The notes under the pieces were generated by a model, which searched no databases, was not told where the DNA came from, and was given only the letters and a program-made list of their open reading frames with translations. The position numbers and the translations under genes are program-made. Positions 17,589 to 26,141 of a DNA stretch of 64,000 bases are shown here, in pieces. Within the stretch, counting starts at the first letter, position 1. Each line of letters opens with the position of its first letter. Origin of the DNA: Marivita sp. (GTDB lineage: Bacteria > Pseudomonadota > Alphaproteobacteria > Rhodobacterales > Rhodobacteraceae); the NCBI RefSeq assembly GCF_022763305.1, contig NZ_JALEGT010000031.1, positions 1 to 64,000 on the forward strand. Direction: 5' to 3'.

Positions 17589-18917
17589 TTACAGCGCGTC
17601 GATTACCCAGACCAGCCAGAGCGTGATCGGCGGGAAGGCGGCGAGGATCACCACGCGTACCATGTCGGTCAGGACGAAGGGCAGGGCACCCTTGTAGGTC
17701 TGGCCGATGGGGGTGTCCTTGGCCATCGAGTTTATGATGAAGAGGTTCATCCCCACAGGTGGAGTGATCAGCCCGACCTCGACCACGATCAGCACGAGGA
17801 TGCCGAACCAGAGGCCGAAATCATTGGCGCTCATCCCGAAATCCAGCACGGACATGATCGGGAAGATGATCGGCACGGTCAGAAGGACCATGGACAGGCT
17901 GTCCATCACACACCCGAAGATCAGGTACATGATGAGAACGAGCGTCAGCACGAACCACGGCGAGAAGCCCTGATCGCCGACCCAGGCCGAGGCGGTCTGC
18001 GGCAGTTGGGTGAGCGACAGGAAGTTGTTGTAGATGCCCGCACCGAGGATGATGAGAAAGATCATTGCCGAGGACGCGGCGGTCGACAGGATCGCCTGAT
18101 TGAGCTTGCCCCAGGTCATCTGGCCCGAGGCCAGCGCCACAAGGCCGGTCCCGGCTGCACCCACGGCAGCGGCCTCGGTCGGGGTGAAGATGCCCGCATA
18201 GATGCCGCCCACGACGGCGACGAAGATCAGGATGACCGGCCAGACCTGACCCAGCGCCTTCATCCGTTCGCCCCACGGCACGCGGTCTTTGACGGCGGCG
18301 CTGTTGGGGGACATGCGGACCCAGACGGAGATGGCGATCATGTAGCCGATGGCGGCGAGGATACCGGGGATCAGGGCGGCGACGAACAGCTTCTCGATAT
18401 TCTGTTCGGCGAGGATCGCGTAGATCACGAGGATCACCGAGGGCGGGATCAGGATGCCCAGCGTGCCGCCCGCCGCCAACGCGCCGGTGGCGAGAGACCC
18501 CGGGTAGCCGTAGCGGCGAAGTTCGGGCAGGGCGACCTGTCCCATCGTGGCGGCGGTCGCCAGCGATGATCCGCAGATCGCGCCAAACCCCGCACAGGCC
18601 CCGACGGCGGACATGGCGACACCGCCTTTGCGATGGCCCAGAAAGCTTTCGGCGGCGCGGAAAAGGGCTGCGGACATGCCGGACAGGGTCGCGAACTGGC
18701 CCATCAGCAGAAAGAGCGGGATGATCGAGAAAGAATAGTTGGAAAACGTGCCGTAGGTGAGCGTTTTCAACTGGTTCAGGGTCATCATGGACGACCCGAT
18801 CACCAGATAGGTGCCGCCGACACCGATGCCGATCATCGCCAGTGCAATGGGCGCGCGCAGAAAGACCAGCGCGAGCAGGATCGGGAACGACCATAATGCG
18901 AGTTCGATATTGCTCAT
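17589..18917 (-). CDS. dctM: TRAP transporter large permease (DctM)
   Basis: A 442-residue inner-membrane protein with about 12 hydrophobic helices. It has the DctM hallmarks FLLMGQFATLSGMSAALFRA, ACAGFGAICGSSLATAATM and GGTLGILIPPSVILVIYAIL. It carries the Na+-coupled substrate translocation of a TRAP system. It follows dctQ by 12 bases and uses the same operon. The substrate is unknown from this subunit; neighbours suggest an organic or aromatic acid. Confidence 0.92.
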   Translation of the reverse strand: MSNIELALWSFPILLALVFLRAPIALAMIGIGVGGTYLVIGSSMMTLNQLKTLTYGTFSNYSFSIIPLFLLMGQFATLSGMSAALFRAAESFLGHRKGGVAMSAVGACAGFGAICGSSLATAATMGQVALPELRRYGYPGSLATGALAAGGTLGILIPPSVILVIYAILAEQNIEKLFVAALIPGILAAIGYMIAISVWVRMSPNSAAVKDRVPWGERMKALGQVWPVILIFVAVVGGIYAGIFTPTEAAAVGAAGTGLVALASGQMTWGKLNQAILSTAASSAMIFLIILGAGIYNNFLSLTQLPQTASAWVGDQGFSPWFVLTLVLIMYLIFGCVMDSLSMVLLTVPIIFPIMSVLDFGMSANDFGLWFGILVLIVVEVGLITPPVGMNLFIINSMAKDTPIGQTYKGALPFVLTDMVRVVILAAFPPITLWLVWVIDAL

Positions 18918-18929
18918 GATGGCGGGGTC

Positions 18930-19442
18930 CTAGTCCGATAGTCCGGCGATGCGTCGTCCGGCCCGCAGTACGCAGAACGCGGAGACAAGAATGAACCCGA
19001 CCGCACCGACGAGGCTTGCGGCATAGCCTTGCCAGACCGGGATCTGCGCAATCAGCGTGGTTTCTCCGAAAGACAGCTTGTCTTGCATGCCGAGGTAGAG
19101 CCGCCACGTGCCGACGCTGGCGGCGACCAACATGCCGACGTTGAACGCCAGATCGAGCAGCTGGTCCATGGTCCGTGGCATGACGGATTGGAACAGGTCG
19201 ACCCGGGCATGGGCCTCGGTGAATTGTGCCCACGGCAGGAACGCGAAAATCGCGGCGGCCATGCCGATCTCGGTCATGTCATAGATCCCGCGGATCGGAC
19301 CGACGCCGATATCCAGTGGCACAAGTGCGCGCCCGAGGATCGACACGCAGGTGAGCGCGATCAGGCACAGCAGAACTGCACCGCCCGCCAGCGCCAGTCC
19401 GCGCGCAATGAGTTCGACGATAAGTTGGAGCCGCCTGTACAT
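18930..19442 (-). CDS. dctQ: TRAP transporter small permease (DctQ)
   Basis: A 170-residue inner-membrane protein with four predicted helices. It has the DctQ pattern of a conserved acidic loop after helix 2 (FTEAHARVDLFQSVMPRTMD) and Trp/Gln-rich IPVWQGYAASLVGA before helix 4. It partners DctM and the binding protein. GGGAGAGGG precedes the ATG. It sits 67 bases after dctP. Confidence 0.9.
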   Translation of the reverse strand: MYRRLQLIVELIARGLALAGGAVLLCLIALTCVSILGRALVPLDIGVGPIRGIYDMTEIGMAAAIFAFLPWAQFTEAHARVDLFQSVMPRTMDQLLDLAFNVGMLVAASVGTWRLYLGMQDKLSFGETTLIAQIPVWQGYAASLVGAVGFILVSAFCVLRAGRRIAGLSD

Positions 19443-19509
19443 GTCGCCCTCTCCCTGAAGCGCGACGGGTCAACCGGATCGGCCCGCCGCAATCTTCTGC
19501 TCGAAATCG

Positions 19510-20547
19510 TCAGCCGCCGTGCTTGGCGATCAGGGATTTGGCCTGTTCGATCAGGGCTGCACCGTCGATGCCCTGCGCGTCCATGTCGGCCACCCAGCGT
19601 TCGATCACTGGCTGTGCGGCTTCTTTCCAGCGCGCGACCTCGGCTTCGTCGAGCGTGACAATGGTATTGCCCGCATCGACGGCGATCTGACGGGCCGGCG
19701 CATCCATGTCCCACATCACCTGGCTGGCGAAGGCCGAAAGCTTCTCGCCCGATTCCGCGTCGAGGATGGCGCGCAGATCATCCGGCAGCGCTTCGTACTT
19801 GGCCTTGTTCATCACGAGGACGATGGCAGCGGTATAGAGCGACTCGTCCCCCGAGAATTCGGTGTGGTTGCTCACCAGTTCCGACAGACGGATCGCGGTC
19901 GTCACTTCCCATGGGATCACGGTGGCTTTCACGACACCCTTGGACAGCGCTTCGGGAATGCCCGGCAGCGGCAGGCCGACAGGCTCTGCGCCCAGCTCGG
20001 AGAGAAGGTCATTGATGATGCGGGTCGGACCGCGCAGCGTCAGACCGTCCATGTCTTCGAGGCTGGTCACACCATCGGTGGAATGGATCAGGCCGGGGCC
20101 ATGCACCCACGCGCCCAGAACCTTCACGTCCTTGTATTCGTTGTTCTGGAAATCGGTCTCGACCATTTCCCAGTAGGCCTTCGCGGTGGCGACCGGATCC
20201 GTCATCATGAAGGGCAGTTCGAACACTTCCGTGCGGGGGAAGCGGCCGGGCGTGTAGCCGACCACCGTCATGGACAGATCGACCACACCGTCGCGCGCCT
20301 GATCCATCAGCTCGGGCGGACGACCGCCGAGCGACATGGCGTCGAAATGTTCGATCTTGATGCGGCCACCCGAGGCTTCCTCGACCTGTGCGGCCCAGGG
20401 CTTGAGGATCATGGCCGGAACCGGCGCGGGTGGCGGCAGGAACTGATGCAGGCGCAGCGTCACTTCCTGCGCATAGGCTGCGCTGGACACGGCGATGGCG
20501 GCTGCGGCACCCAACAGGGCACTTTTCACGAAGTTTCTTCTTTTCAT
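19510..20547 (-). CDS. dctP: TRAP transporter solute-binding protein (DctP)
   Basis: A 345-residue periplasmic binding protein. The N terminus KRRNFVKS followed by a hydrophobic stretch and SAAYAQE is a twin-arginine-like export signal with cleavage near residue 26. The conserved TRAP Arg motif LRGPTRIINDLL (carboxylate-binding Arg) lies at about 175, so the ligand is probably an organic acid. GGGAGGA precedes the ATG. It is downstream of the crotonase gene in the same direction. Comparison with the TarP-type hydroxycinnamate binder of Rhodopseudomonas is suggested by the neighbours only. Confidence 0.9.
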   Translation of the reverse strand: MKRRNFVKSALLGAAAAIAVSSAAYAQEVTLRLHQFLPPPAPVPAMILKPWAAQVEEASGGRIKIEHFDAMSLGGRPPELMDQARDGVVDLSMTVVGYTPGRFPRTEVFELPFMMTDPVATAKAYWEMVETDFQNNEYKDVKVLGAWVHGPGLIHSTDGVTSLEDMDGLTLRGPTRIINDLLSELGAEPVGLPLPGIPEALSKGVVKATVIPWEVTTAIRLSELVSNHTEFSGDESLYTAAIVLVMNKAKYEALPDDLRAILDAESGEKLSAFASQVMWDMDAPARQIAVDAGNTIVTLDEAEVARWKEAAQPVIERWVADMDAQGIDGAALIEQAKSLIAKHGG

Positions 20548-20611
20548 TGTAAATCCTCCCAGATTTGTCGTGTGTCACGGGGTCAGCGCATACTCACGCC
20601 GACGCATTAGA

Positions 20612-20632
20612 TCCGTTCCTGTAGGAAACGGA
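20612..20632. promoter_or_regulatory. Inverted repeat upstream of dctP
   Basis: TCCGTT-CCT-G-T-AGG-AAACGGA forms a dyad with one bulged base, 65-85 bases before the dctP start in the 173-base crotonase-dctP gap. It could be an operator or an mRNA hairpin that sets relative expression. Confidence 0.35.
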
Positions 20633-20720
20633 ATGTCTTGGCTGGTCACGCAATGGTAAAAAACGTGCATTCCGGACCTTCCTTTTTGGACAAGTGCCGG
20701 CGCGATCCTTTGTCGGCCGG

Positions 20721-21509
20721 TCATTTTCTGAACTTCGGCTCCCTTTTCTCGAGAAAGGCCCTCAGCCCCTCTTTCGCTCCATCCGAGGTCTGGCTCATAG
20801 CGGCGGCGAGGCTTTCGGCGAAGAGCCCATCGGCGCGGGACATGTCACCGATCCGCGCCAGCGCGTTGATCATGAGGTAATTCGAGAAAGGCGCGTTGTC
20901 CGCGATCTGGCGCGCAAGCTTGCGGGCCAACGGCAGGCCTTCGCCTTCGCCGACGCTGTAATGCGCCAGCCCCAGCGACAGCGCTTCCTCCGCGCCGTAA
21001 TTGCGCCCGGTCAACATCATTTCGCGCATGCGGTCGGGGCCGAGGATGCGGCCGATGCGGACGGTGGCCCCGCCGCCGACAAAAATGCCCCGGCGTCCTT
21101 CGGGGAGCTGGAAGCGTGCCGATGGTTCCGCAATCCGGACATGGGTGGATGCGGCGATTTCGAGCCCGCCGCCGATCACGGCGCCGGTCAGGACAGAAAT
21201 CACCGGCAGGCCGCCGAATTCCATCATTTCGGACACCCTGTGCCAGTTGCGCGAATGATAGACCCCTTCGACGGGGGCGCGGTGTTCATGCTCGGCAAGA
21301 TCGAGGCCGGAGCAGAAATGTCCGCCTTCTCCGCGCAGGATCACGGCATTGACGCCTTCGGGCGGGGACGAGAAGAACCGATCAAGCGCGTCGATCAGGG
21401 CATCGTTCATGGCATTGCGCTTTTCCGGGCGGTCGAAGATCAGCGTGGCGATGTCGCCGTCGATTTCCACACGTGTGATCGCCTCCGAGCGCTGTGTGCC
21501 ATCGTGCAT
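20721..21509 (-). CDS. Enoyl-CoA hydratase/isomerase (crotonase) family protein
   Basis: A 262-residue crotonase. The sequence RPEKRNAMNDALIDALDRF opens the fold. The oxyanion-hole segments are GGHFCSGLDLAEH and GAVIGGGLEIAASTHVRIA. In GRRGIFVGGGATVRIGRILG one usual catalytic Glu position reads GIFVGGG, so hydratase activity is uncertain. The start at 21509 is chosen because GGGAGGA lies directly upstream; the frame stays open to 21593. It heads the TRAP operon, which suggests it acts on the CoA ester of the imported acid, possibly a hydroxycinnamate. Confidence 0.85.
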   Translation of the reverse strand: MHDGTQRSEAITRVEIDGDIATLIFDRPEKRNAMNDALIDALDRFFSSPPEGVNAVILRGEGGHFCSGLDLAEHEHRAPVEGVYHSRNWHRVSEMMEFGGLPVISVLTGAVIGGGLEIAASTHVRIAEPSARFQLPEGRRGIFVGGGATVRIGRILGPDRMREMMLTGRNYGAEEALSLGLAHYSVGEGEGLPLARKLARQIADNAPFSNYLMINALARIGDMSRADGLFAESLAAAMSQTSDGAKEGLRAFLEKREPKFRK

Positions 21510-21536
21510 GTCATCCTCCCGGTCTGTCGATGAGTA

Positions 21537-21567
21537 TTGTTGTATATATAAACGGTTTTGCTGTATA
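21537..21567. promoter_or_regulatory. Two direct repeats TTGYTGTATA, 21 bases apart
   Basis: TTGTTGTATA (21537-21546) and TTGCTGTATA (21558-21567) lie exactly two helical turns apart in the AT-rich gap between the divergent crotonase and amidohydrolase genes. This is the arrangement expected for tandem binding by one regulator controlling both directions. Confidence 0.45.
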
Positions 21568-21610
21568 GCATTTTTTGACGACGGATGTTTCATGCTTCGG
21601 GAGGGTGGTC

Positions 21611-22498
21611 ATGGTTGATTTCGCCAAGGTGCAAGCCATTGATTTTCATACGCATGCAGAAGAGCCGTGCAATCACGGCCGGGACGATGGCTACAACGAT
21701 TTCCAAGCCGGTATGGCGGCCTATTTCCGGAATCCCGCAGGGGCCGAGGGCATGTTGCCCACCGTGCAGGACACGGCCGCCTACTACCGAGAGCGCAATA
21801 TTGCAGCGGTGATCTTTCCCGTCGATGCAGAGCGTGAAACCGGCTTCAAGCGCTATTCCAACGAGGAAGTGGCGCAGATCTGCGCCGAAAATGACGACAT
21901 CCTGATCCCGTTCGCCTCGATTGATCCGCACAAGGGCAAAGCGGGCGCGCGCGAAGTGCGCCGCCTTGTCCGCGAGTTCGGTGTGCGCGGGTTCAAGTTC
22001 CATCCGACGATGCAGGGGTTTTTCCCCAATGACCGCGAGGCCTGCTACACGGTGCTCGAAGCCTGTGCCGAAGAAGGTGTCATCACGCTGTTCCATACCG
22101 GACAGACCGGTGTTGGGTCCGGGATGCGCGGTGGCATGGGCATGCGGCTGAAGTATTCGAATCCGATGCATCTGGATGACGTGGCCGTGGATTTCCCGGA
22201 CATGCCGATCATCCTCGCTCATCCCAGTTTCCCCTGGACCGAGGAGGGTCTGGCGGTCGCGCAGCACAAGCCGAATGTCTATTTCGACATGTCGGGTTGG
22301 TCGCCGAAGTACTTCCCGGAGATCTTCATCAAATACGCAAATTCCATTCTGAAAAAGAAGATGCTGTTCGGGTCGGACTGGCCGGCCATCACACCGGATC
22401 GCTGGCTGAAGGATTTTGCCGATGCGCCTTTCAAGGATGAGGTGCGCCCGCTGATCCTCAAGGAGAACGCGATGCGTCTGCTGGGCGTATCGGTGTAG
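21611..22498 (+). CDS. Amidohydrolase family 2 protein (ACMSD/decarboxylase-like)
   Basis: A 295-residue TIM-barrel metal enzyme. DFHTHAEEP supplies the HxH pair. GFKFHPTMQGFFPND, LFHTGQTG, LAHPSFPW and LFGSDWP supply further His and the conserved Asp. The family includes decarboxylases and hydrolases of aromatic or ring-cleavage acids. The start ATG 21611 has GGGAGGG 6-12 bases upstream. It is 10 bases before the acyl-CoA dehydrogenase, in an operon divergent from crotonase-TRAP. A role in aromatic side-chain catabolism is inferred. Confidence 0.82.
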   Translation: MVDFAKVQAIDFHTHAEEPCNHGRDDGYNDFQAGMAAYFRNPAGAEGMLPTVQDTAAYYRERNIAAVIFPVDAERETGFKRYSNEEVAQICAENDDILIPFASIDPHKGKAGAREVRRLVREFGVRGFKFHPTMQGFFPNDREACYTVLEACAEEGVITLFHTGQTGVGSGMRGGMGMRLKYSNPMHLDDVAVDFPDMPIILAHPSFPWTEEGLAVAQHKPNVYFDMSGWSPKYFPEIFIKYANSILKKKMLFGSDWPAITPDRWLKDFADAPFKDEVRPLILKENAMRLLGVSV

Positions 22499-22508
22499 GA
22501 GCGGAGCC

Positions 22509-24038
22509 ATGACGGAGTTTGCCGCACCGATTGACGACATCCTGTTCTCGTTCCGCCATGTGGCCGAAGCCCATCGCGTCAGCGATTGGGACGACGCACT
22601 TGCCGCCGACATCCTCGGACATTTCGGTCAATTTGCCGAAGGGGTGCTGGCCCCGTTGAACGCAATCGGGGATGCGCAGGGGGCGCGGCTCGTCGATGGG
22701 CGCGTGCGGATGCCGGACGGGTTCGGCGCGGCCTATGCGCAATTGGCCGAGGGCGGCTGGCAAGGGCTTCGTGCGCCCGAACGCTTTGGCGGAATGGAGC
22801 AGTCGGCCCTTGTGGCGGCCGGTGTGTCGGAAATCTTCAGCGGCGCCAATCACGCGTTGCAAATGGTCTGCAATCTGGTGCCCGGCGCCATCGACACGCT
22901 TCTGCATTTCGGAACGCCGGAGCAGCAGGACGCATGGATCCCGCGCCTTGCCTCGGGCGAGGTTCTGTCGACCATGTGCCTGACCGAAGCGGCAGCAGGT
23001 TCGGACCTGTCGGCGATCCGGTGCAAGGCGGTTCGGCACGGTGATCACTGGCGGCTCGATGGAGAGAAGATCTTCATTTCGGGTGGTGATCAGGACTTGT
23101 CGGACGGCATCCTGCATCTCGTGCTGGCGCGCAGCGGCACGATGGACGACGGGCTGAAGGGCCTGTCTCTCTTTCTGTGCCCGGCGGGTGAAAGCGTCAG
23201 CGTCACACGGATCGAGGAAAAGCTGGGTCTGCATGCATCGCCCACATGCCAGTTGGCTTTTTCGGGCGCGCAGGCCGAATTGATCGGCGCCGAGGGCGAC
23301 GGGCTTCGAGCGATGTTCACCGTCATGAACCATGCCCGGCTGGACGTTTCCCTGCAGGGCGTTGCGCATGCGGCGCGGGCGGCGCAGATCGCCACAGCCT
23401 ATGCCGACGACCGCGTGCAGGGACGCCGTAAGGATGGGAGCCCGGCGCGGCTGTCGGACCATGCGGATGTCCAGCGGATGCTGGCCGAGCAGGCTGCGCT
23501 TGCGATCGGAGCGCGGGCGATGTGCCATGTGGCCTTTGTGGAACTGGAAGAGGGCAGCCGCCCGGACCTGGTTTCTTTCCTGACGCCGCTTTGCAAGCTC
23601 TTCGCCTCGGAGGCAGGGATTCGGGCGGCGGATGTCGGGATCCAAGTCTTGGGCGGCTACGGCTATCTGAACGAATACGGCATCGGGCAGGTCTGGCGCG
23701 ATGCGAGGATCACCGCGATCTACGAAGGGGCCAACGGCATCCACGAACGCGGTATTGCCACGCGCGGACTGAAAGGGCCGGGGGCCGATCTCTTTGCGGA
23801 TCTGATCCGGGAGCTTGGGAGTGGATCGGAGCGTGTGTTGGCCGATCTCTCGGCTTGGGAAGACCGGCGCGACCACATGCGGGCGGCGGCTGACGCCGAG
23901 GCGCTGGCGCATGATTTCGCGCAGGCGACGGCGCGGCTTTTCTACCTGGCCTGCTGGGCCAGATGCGCTTCGGTTGCCGCACATCACCCCGAGCCTGACC
24001 GGATCACGGCACTGGCCGAACGGGTGCTCAGTTCGTGA
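22509..24038 (+). CDS. Acyl-CoA dehydrogenase family protein
   Basis: A 509-residue flavoprotein. It has CLTEAAAGSDLSAIRCKA (FAD/substrate loop), a FISGGDQDL segment and VLGGYGYLNEYGIGQVWRDA, followed by YEGANGIHERG with the catalytic Glu. The IYEG-NGI motif and the N-terminal extension resemble the larger DmdC/AidB-like branch rather than the 380-residue short-chain type. It oxidises an acyl-CoA thioester with electrons passed to ETF. It follows the amidohydrolase and overlaps the convergent AraC gene by 11 bases. Confidence 0.87.
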   Translation: MTEFAAPIDDILFSFRHVAEAHRVSDWDDALAADILGHFGQFAEGVLAPLNAIGDAQGARLVDGRVRMPDGFGAAYAQLAEGGWQGLRAPERFGGMEQSALVAAGVSEIFSGANHALQMVCNLVPGAIDTLLHFGTPEQQDAWIPRLASGEVLSTMCLTEAAAGSDLSAIRCKAVRHGDHWRLDGEKIFISGGDQDLSDGILHLVLARSGTMDDGLKGLSLFLCPAGESVSVTRIEEKLGLHASPTCQLAFSGAQAELIGAEGDGLRAMFTVMNHARLDVSLQGVAHAARAAQIATAYADDRVQGRRKDGSPARLSDHADVQRMLAEQAALAIGARAMCHVAFVELEEGSRPDLVSFLTPLCKLFASEAGIRAADVGIQVLGGYGYLNEYGIGQVWRDARITAIYEGANGIHERGIATRGLKGPGADLFADLIRELGSGSERVLADLSAWEDRRDHMRAAADAEALAHDFAQATARLFYLACWARCASVAAHHPEPDRITALAERVLSS

Positions 24039-24879
24039 AGAGCGCCCGATAGGCCGAAGGTGTCTGTCCCCGGGCCGCGCGGAACCGTTTCGAGAAATAC
24101 GACGGGTCCATGAATCCCAACCTGTAGCCGATCTCGGAAACTGGCAATTGGGTGAATGCAAGCAGGCGGCAGGCTTCGTGCATCTGCTGCTGCTCGATAT
24201 AGGCGGTGGCGCCCATACCGGTAGCGGCACGGCACAGGCGGCTCAGGTGGCCGGTGCTGATCGCAAGCGCGCTGGCAAAATCCGACGCCGTCCAGCCGTC
24301 GGACATATGGGCCGCGATCAGATCGTCCAGCGCAAAAAGCCGCGCATGTTTGGTACGCGGGTCGGTGGCCCGTTCGGCCAGCCGTGTCTCGGCAATCCGG
24401 GCAAGCACGGAATGTGCCAATCCGACGAGCTGCTGGGCCCGAAAGGGGCTGGGCTCGTCCATCATGTCGCGCACGAGGCGCGTGATCCTGTCCAGAGGGT
24501 CGGCGACCGGCCCGACAAACGGTTCCGACAGGGCCGTCAACAGCTGGTCCGTGGCGGGTGAGAGCGTGCGCACAAGGCTGACGGGAAACGAGAAAATCCG
24601 CCCCTCCGATCCCGATCGAAATGTGAACTCATGGGCGCAATGCTCTGGAATATAGAGAAACTCGGTTTCTGCGACGTGCATTCGTTCGCCATCGACGATG
24701 GCGTCGATCCAGCCGTCCTCGACCATGAAGAGCTGGGACATCTGGCTGTGCCGGTGCGGCAGGATGCGCCAGTCGTGAATCGGGGCGCGCGCCGAGAAAT
24801 GCTCGAAATGCAGCACGTCGGGAAACGGGTCCTCTTCGCCGTAAAGCCCGAAGGCGGGAATGGTGTTTTGCGCCTGCAT
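24028..24879 (-). CDS. pobR: AraC-family regulator of pobA (PobR type)
   Basis: A 283-residue regulator. An N-terminal cupin sensor (residues 30-110, LPHRHSQMSQLFMVEDG) precedes a C-terminal AraC double helix-turn-helix (FASALAISTGHLSRLCRA, then PVSEIGYRLGFMDPSYFSKR). It is divergent from pobA with 92 bases between, the arrangement seen for PobR/PobC-type activators responding to 4-hydroxybenzoate. The symbol rests on position plus family. Confidence 0.8.
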   Translation of the reverse strand: MQAQNTIPAFGLYGEEDPFPDVLHFEHFSARAPIHDWRILPHRHSQMSQLFMVEDGWIDAIVDGERMHVAETEFLYIPEHCAHEFTFRSGSEGRIFSFPVSLVRTLSPATDQLLTALSEPFVGPVADPLDRITRLVRDMMDEPSPFRAQQLVGLAHSVLARIAETRLAERATDPRTKHARLFALDDLIAAHMSDGWTASDFASALAISTGHLSRLCRAATGMGATAYIEQQQMHEACRLLAFTQLPVSEIGYRLGFMDPSYFSKRFRAARGQTPSAYRALFTN

Positions 24880-24971
24880 GTTCGAATCTTACCACAGGTC
24901 GCCGGGTGCTGCCATTACCGCACGCCCGTTTCGCGCATATCACCACGTTCAGCTTTAGGAGGAGTGCCGAC

Positions 24972-26141
24972 ATGAAGACCGAGGTTGCGATTATCGGCGG
25001 GGGGCCATCGGGCCTGTTGCTGTCGCAGTTGTTGAACAAGGCAGGTGTTGCGACGGTGGTTCTTGAGCGGGCCTCGCGCGATCATGTCCTGTCACGCATC
25101 CGGGCCGGAGTTCTCGAAGCGGGCACGGTAAGCATGCTCCGCGAAGCCGGTGTCGCAGAGCGTCTTGACCGCGAAGGCATCCCGCACGAGGGGTGCTTTC
25201 TTACCGATGATGATCTGATGGTGCGGATCAACTTCAAGGAACTGACCGGCACGCCCGTGATGGTCTATGGCCAGACCGAAGTGACGACAGACCTCTACAC
25301 TGCGCAGGATGCCATTGGGGCGACCATCATCCACGGGGTCGAGGATGTGGTGATCCATGATGCCGACAGCACTGCGCCCTACGTCGAATACACGCTGGAT
25401 GGGGCGCGGCAGCGCCTCGATTGCTCTTATGTAGCGGGCTGTGACGGGTTCCACGGTGTCAGCCGCAAGACCATTCCCGCCGACAAGCGCCGCGAATTCG
25501 AACGGGTCTATCCTTTTGGCTGGCTCGGGGTTCTGTCGCGCACACGCCCGGCGCATCACGAGCTGATCTATGCAAATTCGTCGAACGGGTTTGCCTTGGC
25601 GTCGATGCGCAGCGAGACCCTCAGCCGGTATTACGTGCAGGTGCCGCTGACCGACAATGTCGAAGACTGGAGCGACGCGCGCTTCTGGACGACGCTGAAA
25701 TCCTGTCTGCCGTCCGAAGTGGCAGAGACCATGGAGACCGGCCCGTCGATCGAGAAATCCATCGCCCCGCTGCGGTCTTTCGTGAGCGAACCACTGCGTT
25801 GGGGACGGCTGTTCCTTGTCGGGGATGCCGCGCATATCGTGCCGCCGACCGGGGCCAAGGGGCTGAACCTTGCGGTGTCGGACGTGCATTACCTCTATCA
25901 GGCACTGATCGACGCGGTGAAAACCGGCGATACAAAAGGGATCGACGCCTATTCGGAACGGGCGCTTCTGCGGATCTGGAAGGCGATGCGCTTCAGTTGG
26001 CAGATGACGACCATGCTGCACCGGTTCGACGGCGAAGACAGCTTTGCGGCGCAGATGCGCAAGGCGACGCTCTATCATCTGTCGCAATCGGAAACGGCGC
26101 GGCGTGATCTGGCCGAGAACTATATCGGGCTGCCGTTCTAG
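24972..26141 (+). CDS. pobA: 4-hydroxybenzoate 3-monooxygenase
   Basis: A 389-residue FAD monooxygenase. It has VAIIGGGPSGLLLSQLL at the N terminus, SRIRAGVLEAGTV (substrate/flavin contact), the YVAGCDGFHG DG motif and FLVGDAAHIVPPTGAKGLN. It converts 4-hydroxybenzoate, NADPH and O2 to protocatechuate. Length equals known PobA (about 390-394). The frame opens at 24906, but ATG 24972 has AGGAGG at 24957 onwards and begins the Rossmann motif. It overlaps the convergent pcaQ by 4 bases. Confidence 0.95.
   Translation: MKTEVAIIGGGPSGLLLSQLLNKAGVATVVLERASRDHVLSRIRAGVLEAGTVSMLREAGVAERLDREGIPHEGCFLTDDDLMVRINFKELTGTPVMVYGQTEVTTDLYTAQDAIGATIIHGVEDVVIHDADSTAPYVEYTLDGARQRLDCSYVAGCDGFHGVSRKTIPADKRREFERVYPFGWLGVLSRTRPAHHELIYANSSNGFALASMRSETLSRYYVQVPLTDNVEDWSDARFWTTLKSCLPSEVAETMETGPSIEKSIAPLRSFVSEPLRWGRLFLVGDAAHIVPPTGAKGLNLAVSDVHYLYQALIDAVKTGDTKGIDAYSERALLRIWKAMRFSWQMTTMLHRFDGEDSFAAQMRKATLYHLSQSETARRDLAENYIGLPF

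Noticed and set aside
17496-18569. Long plus-strand open frame opposite dctM
   Set aside because: It is antisense to a clear 12-helix TRAP permease and has a composition dominated by His, Asp and Gly, typical of a shadow frame.
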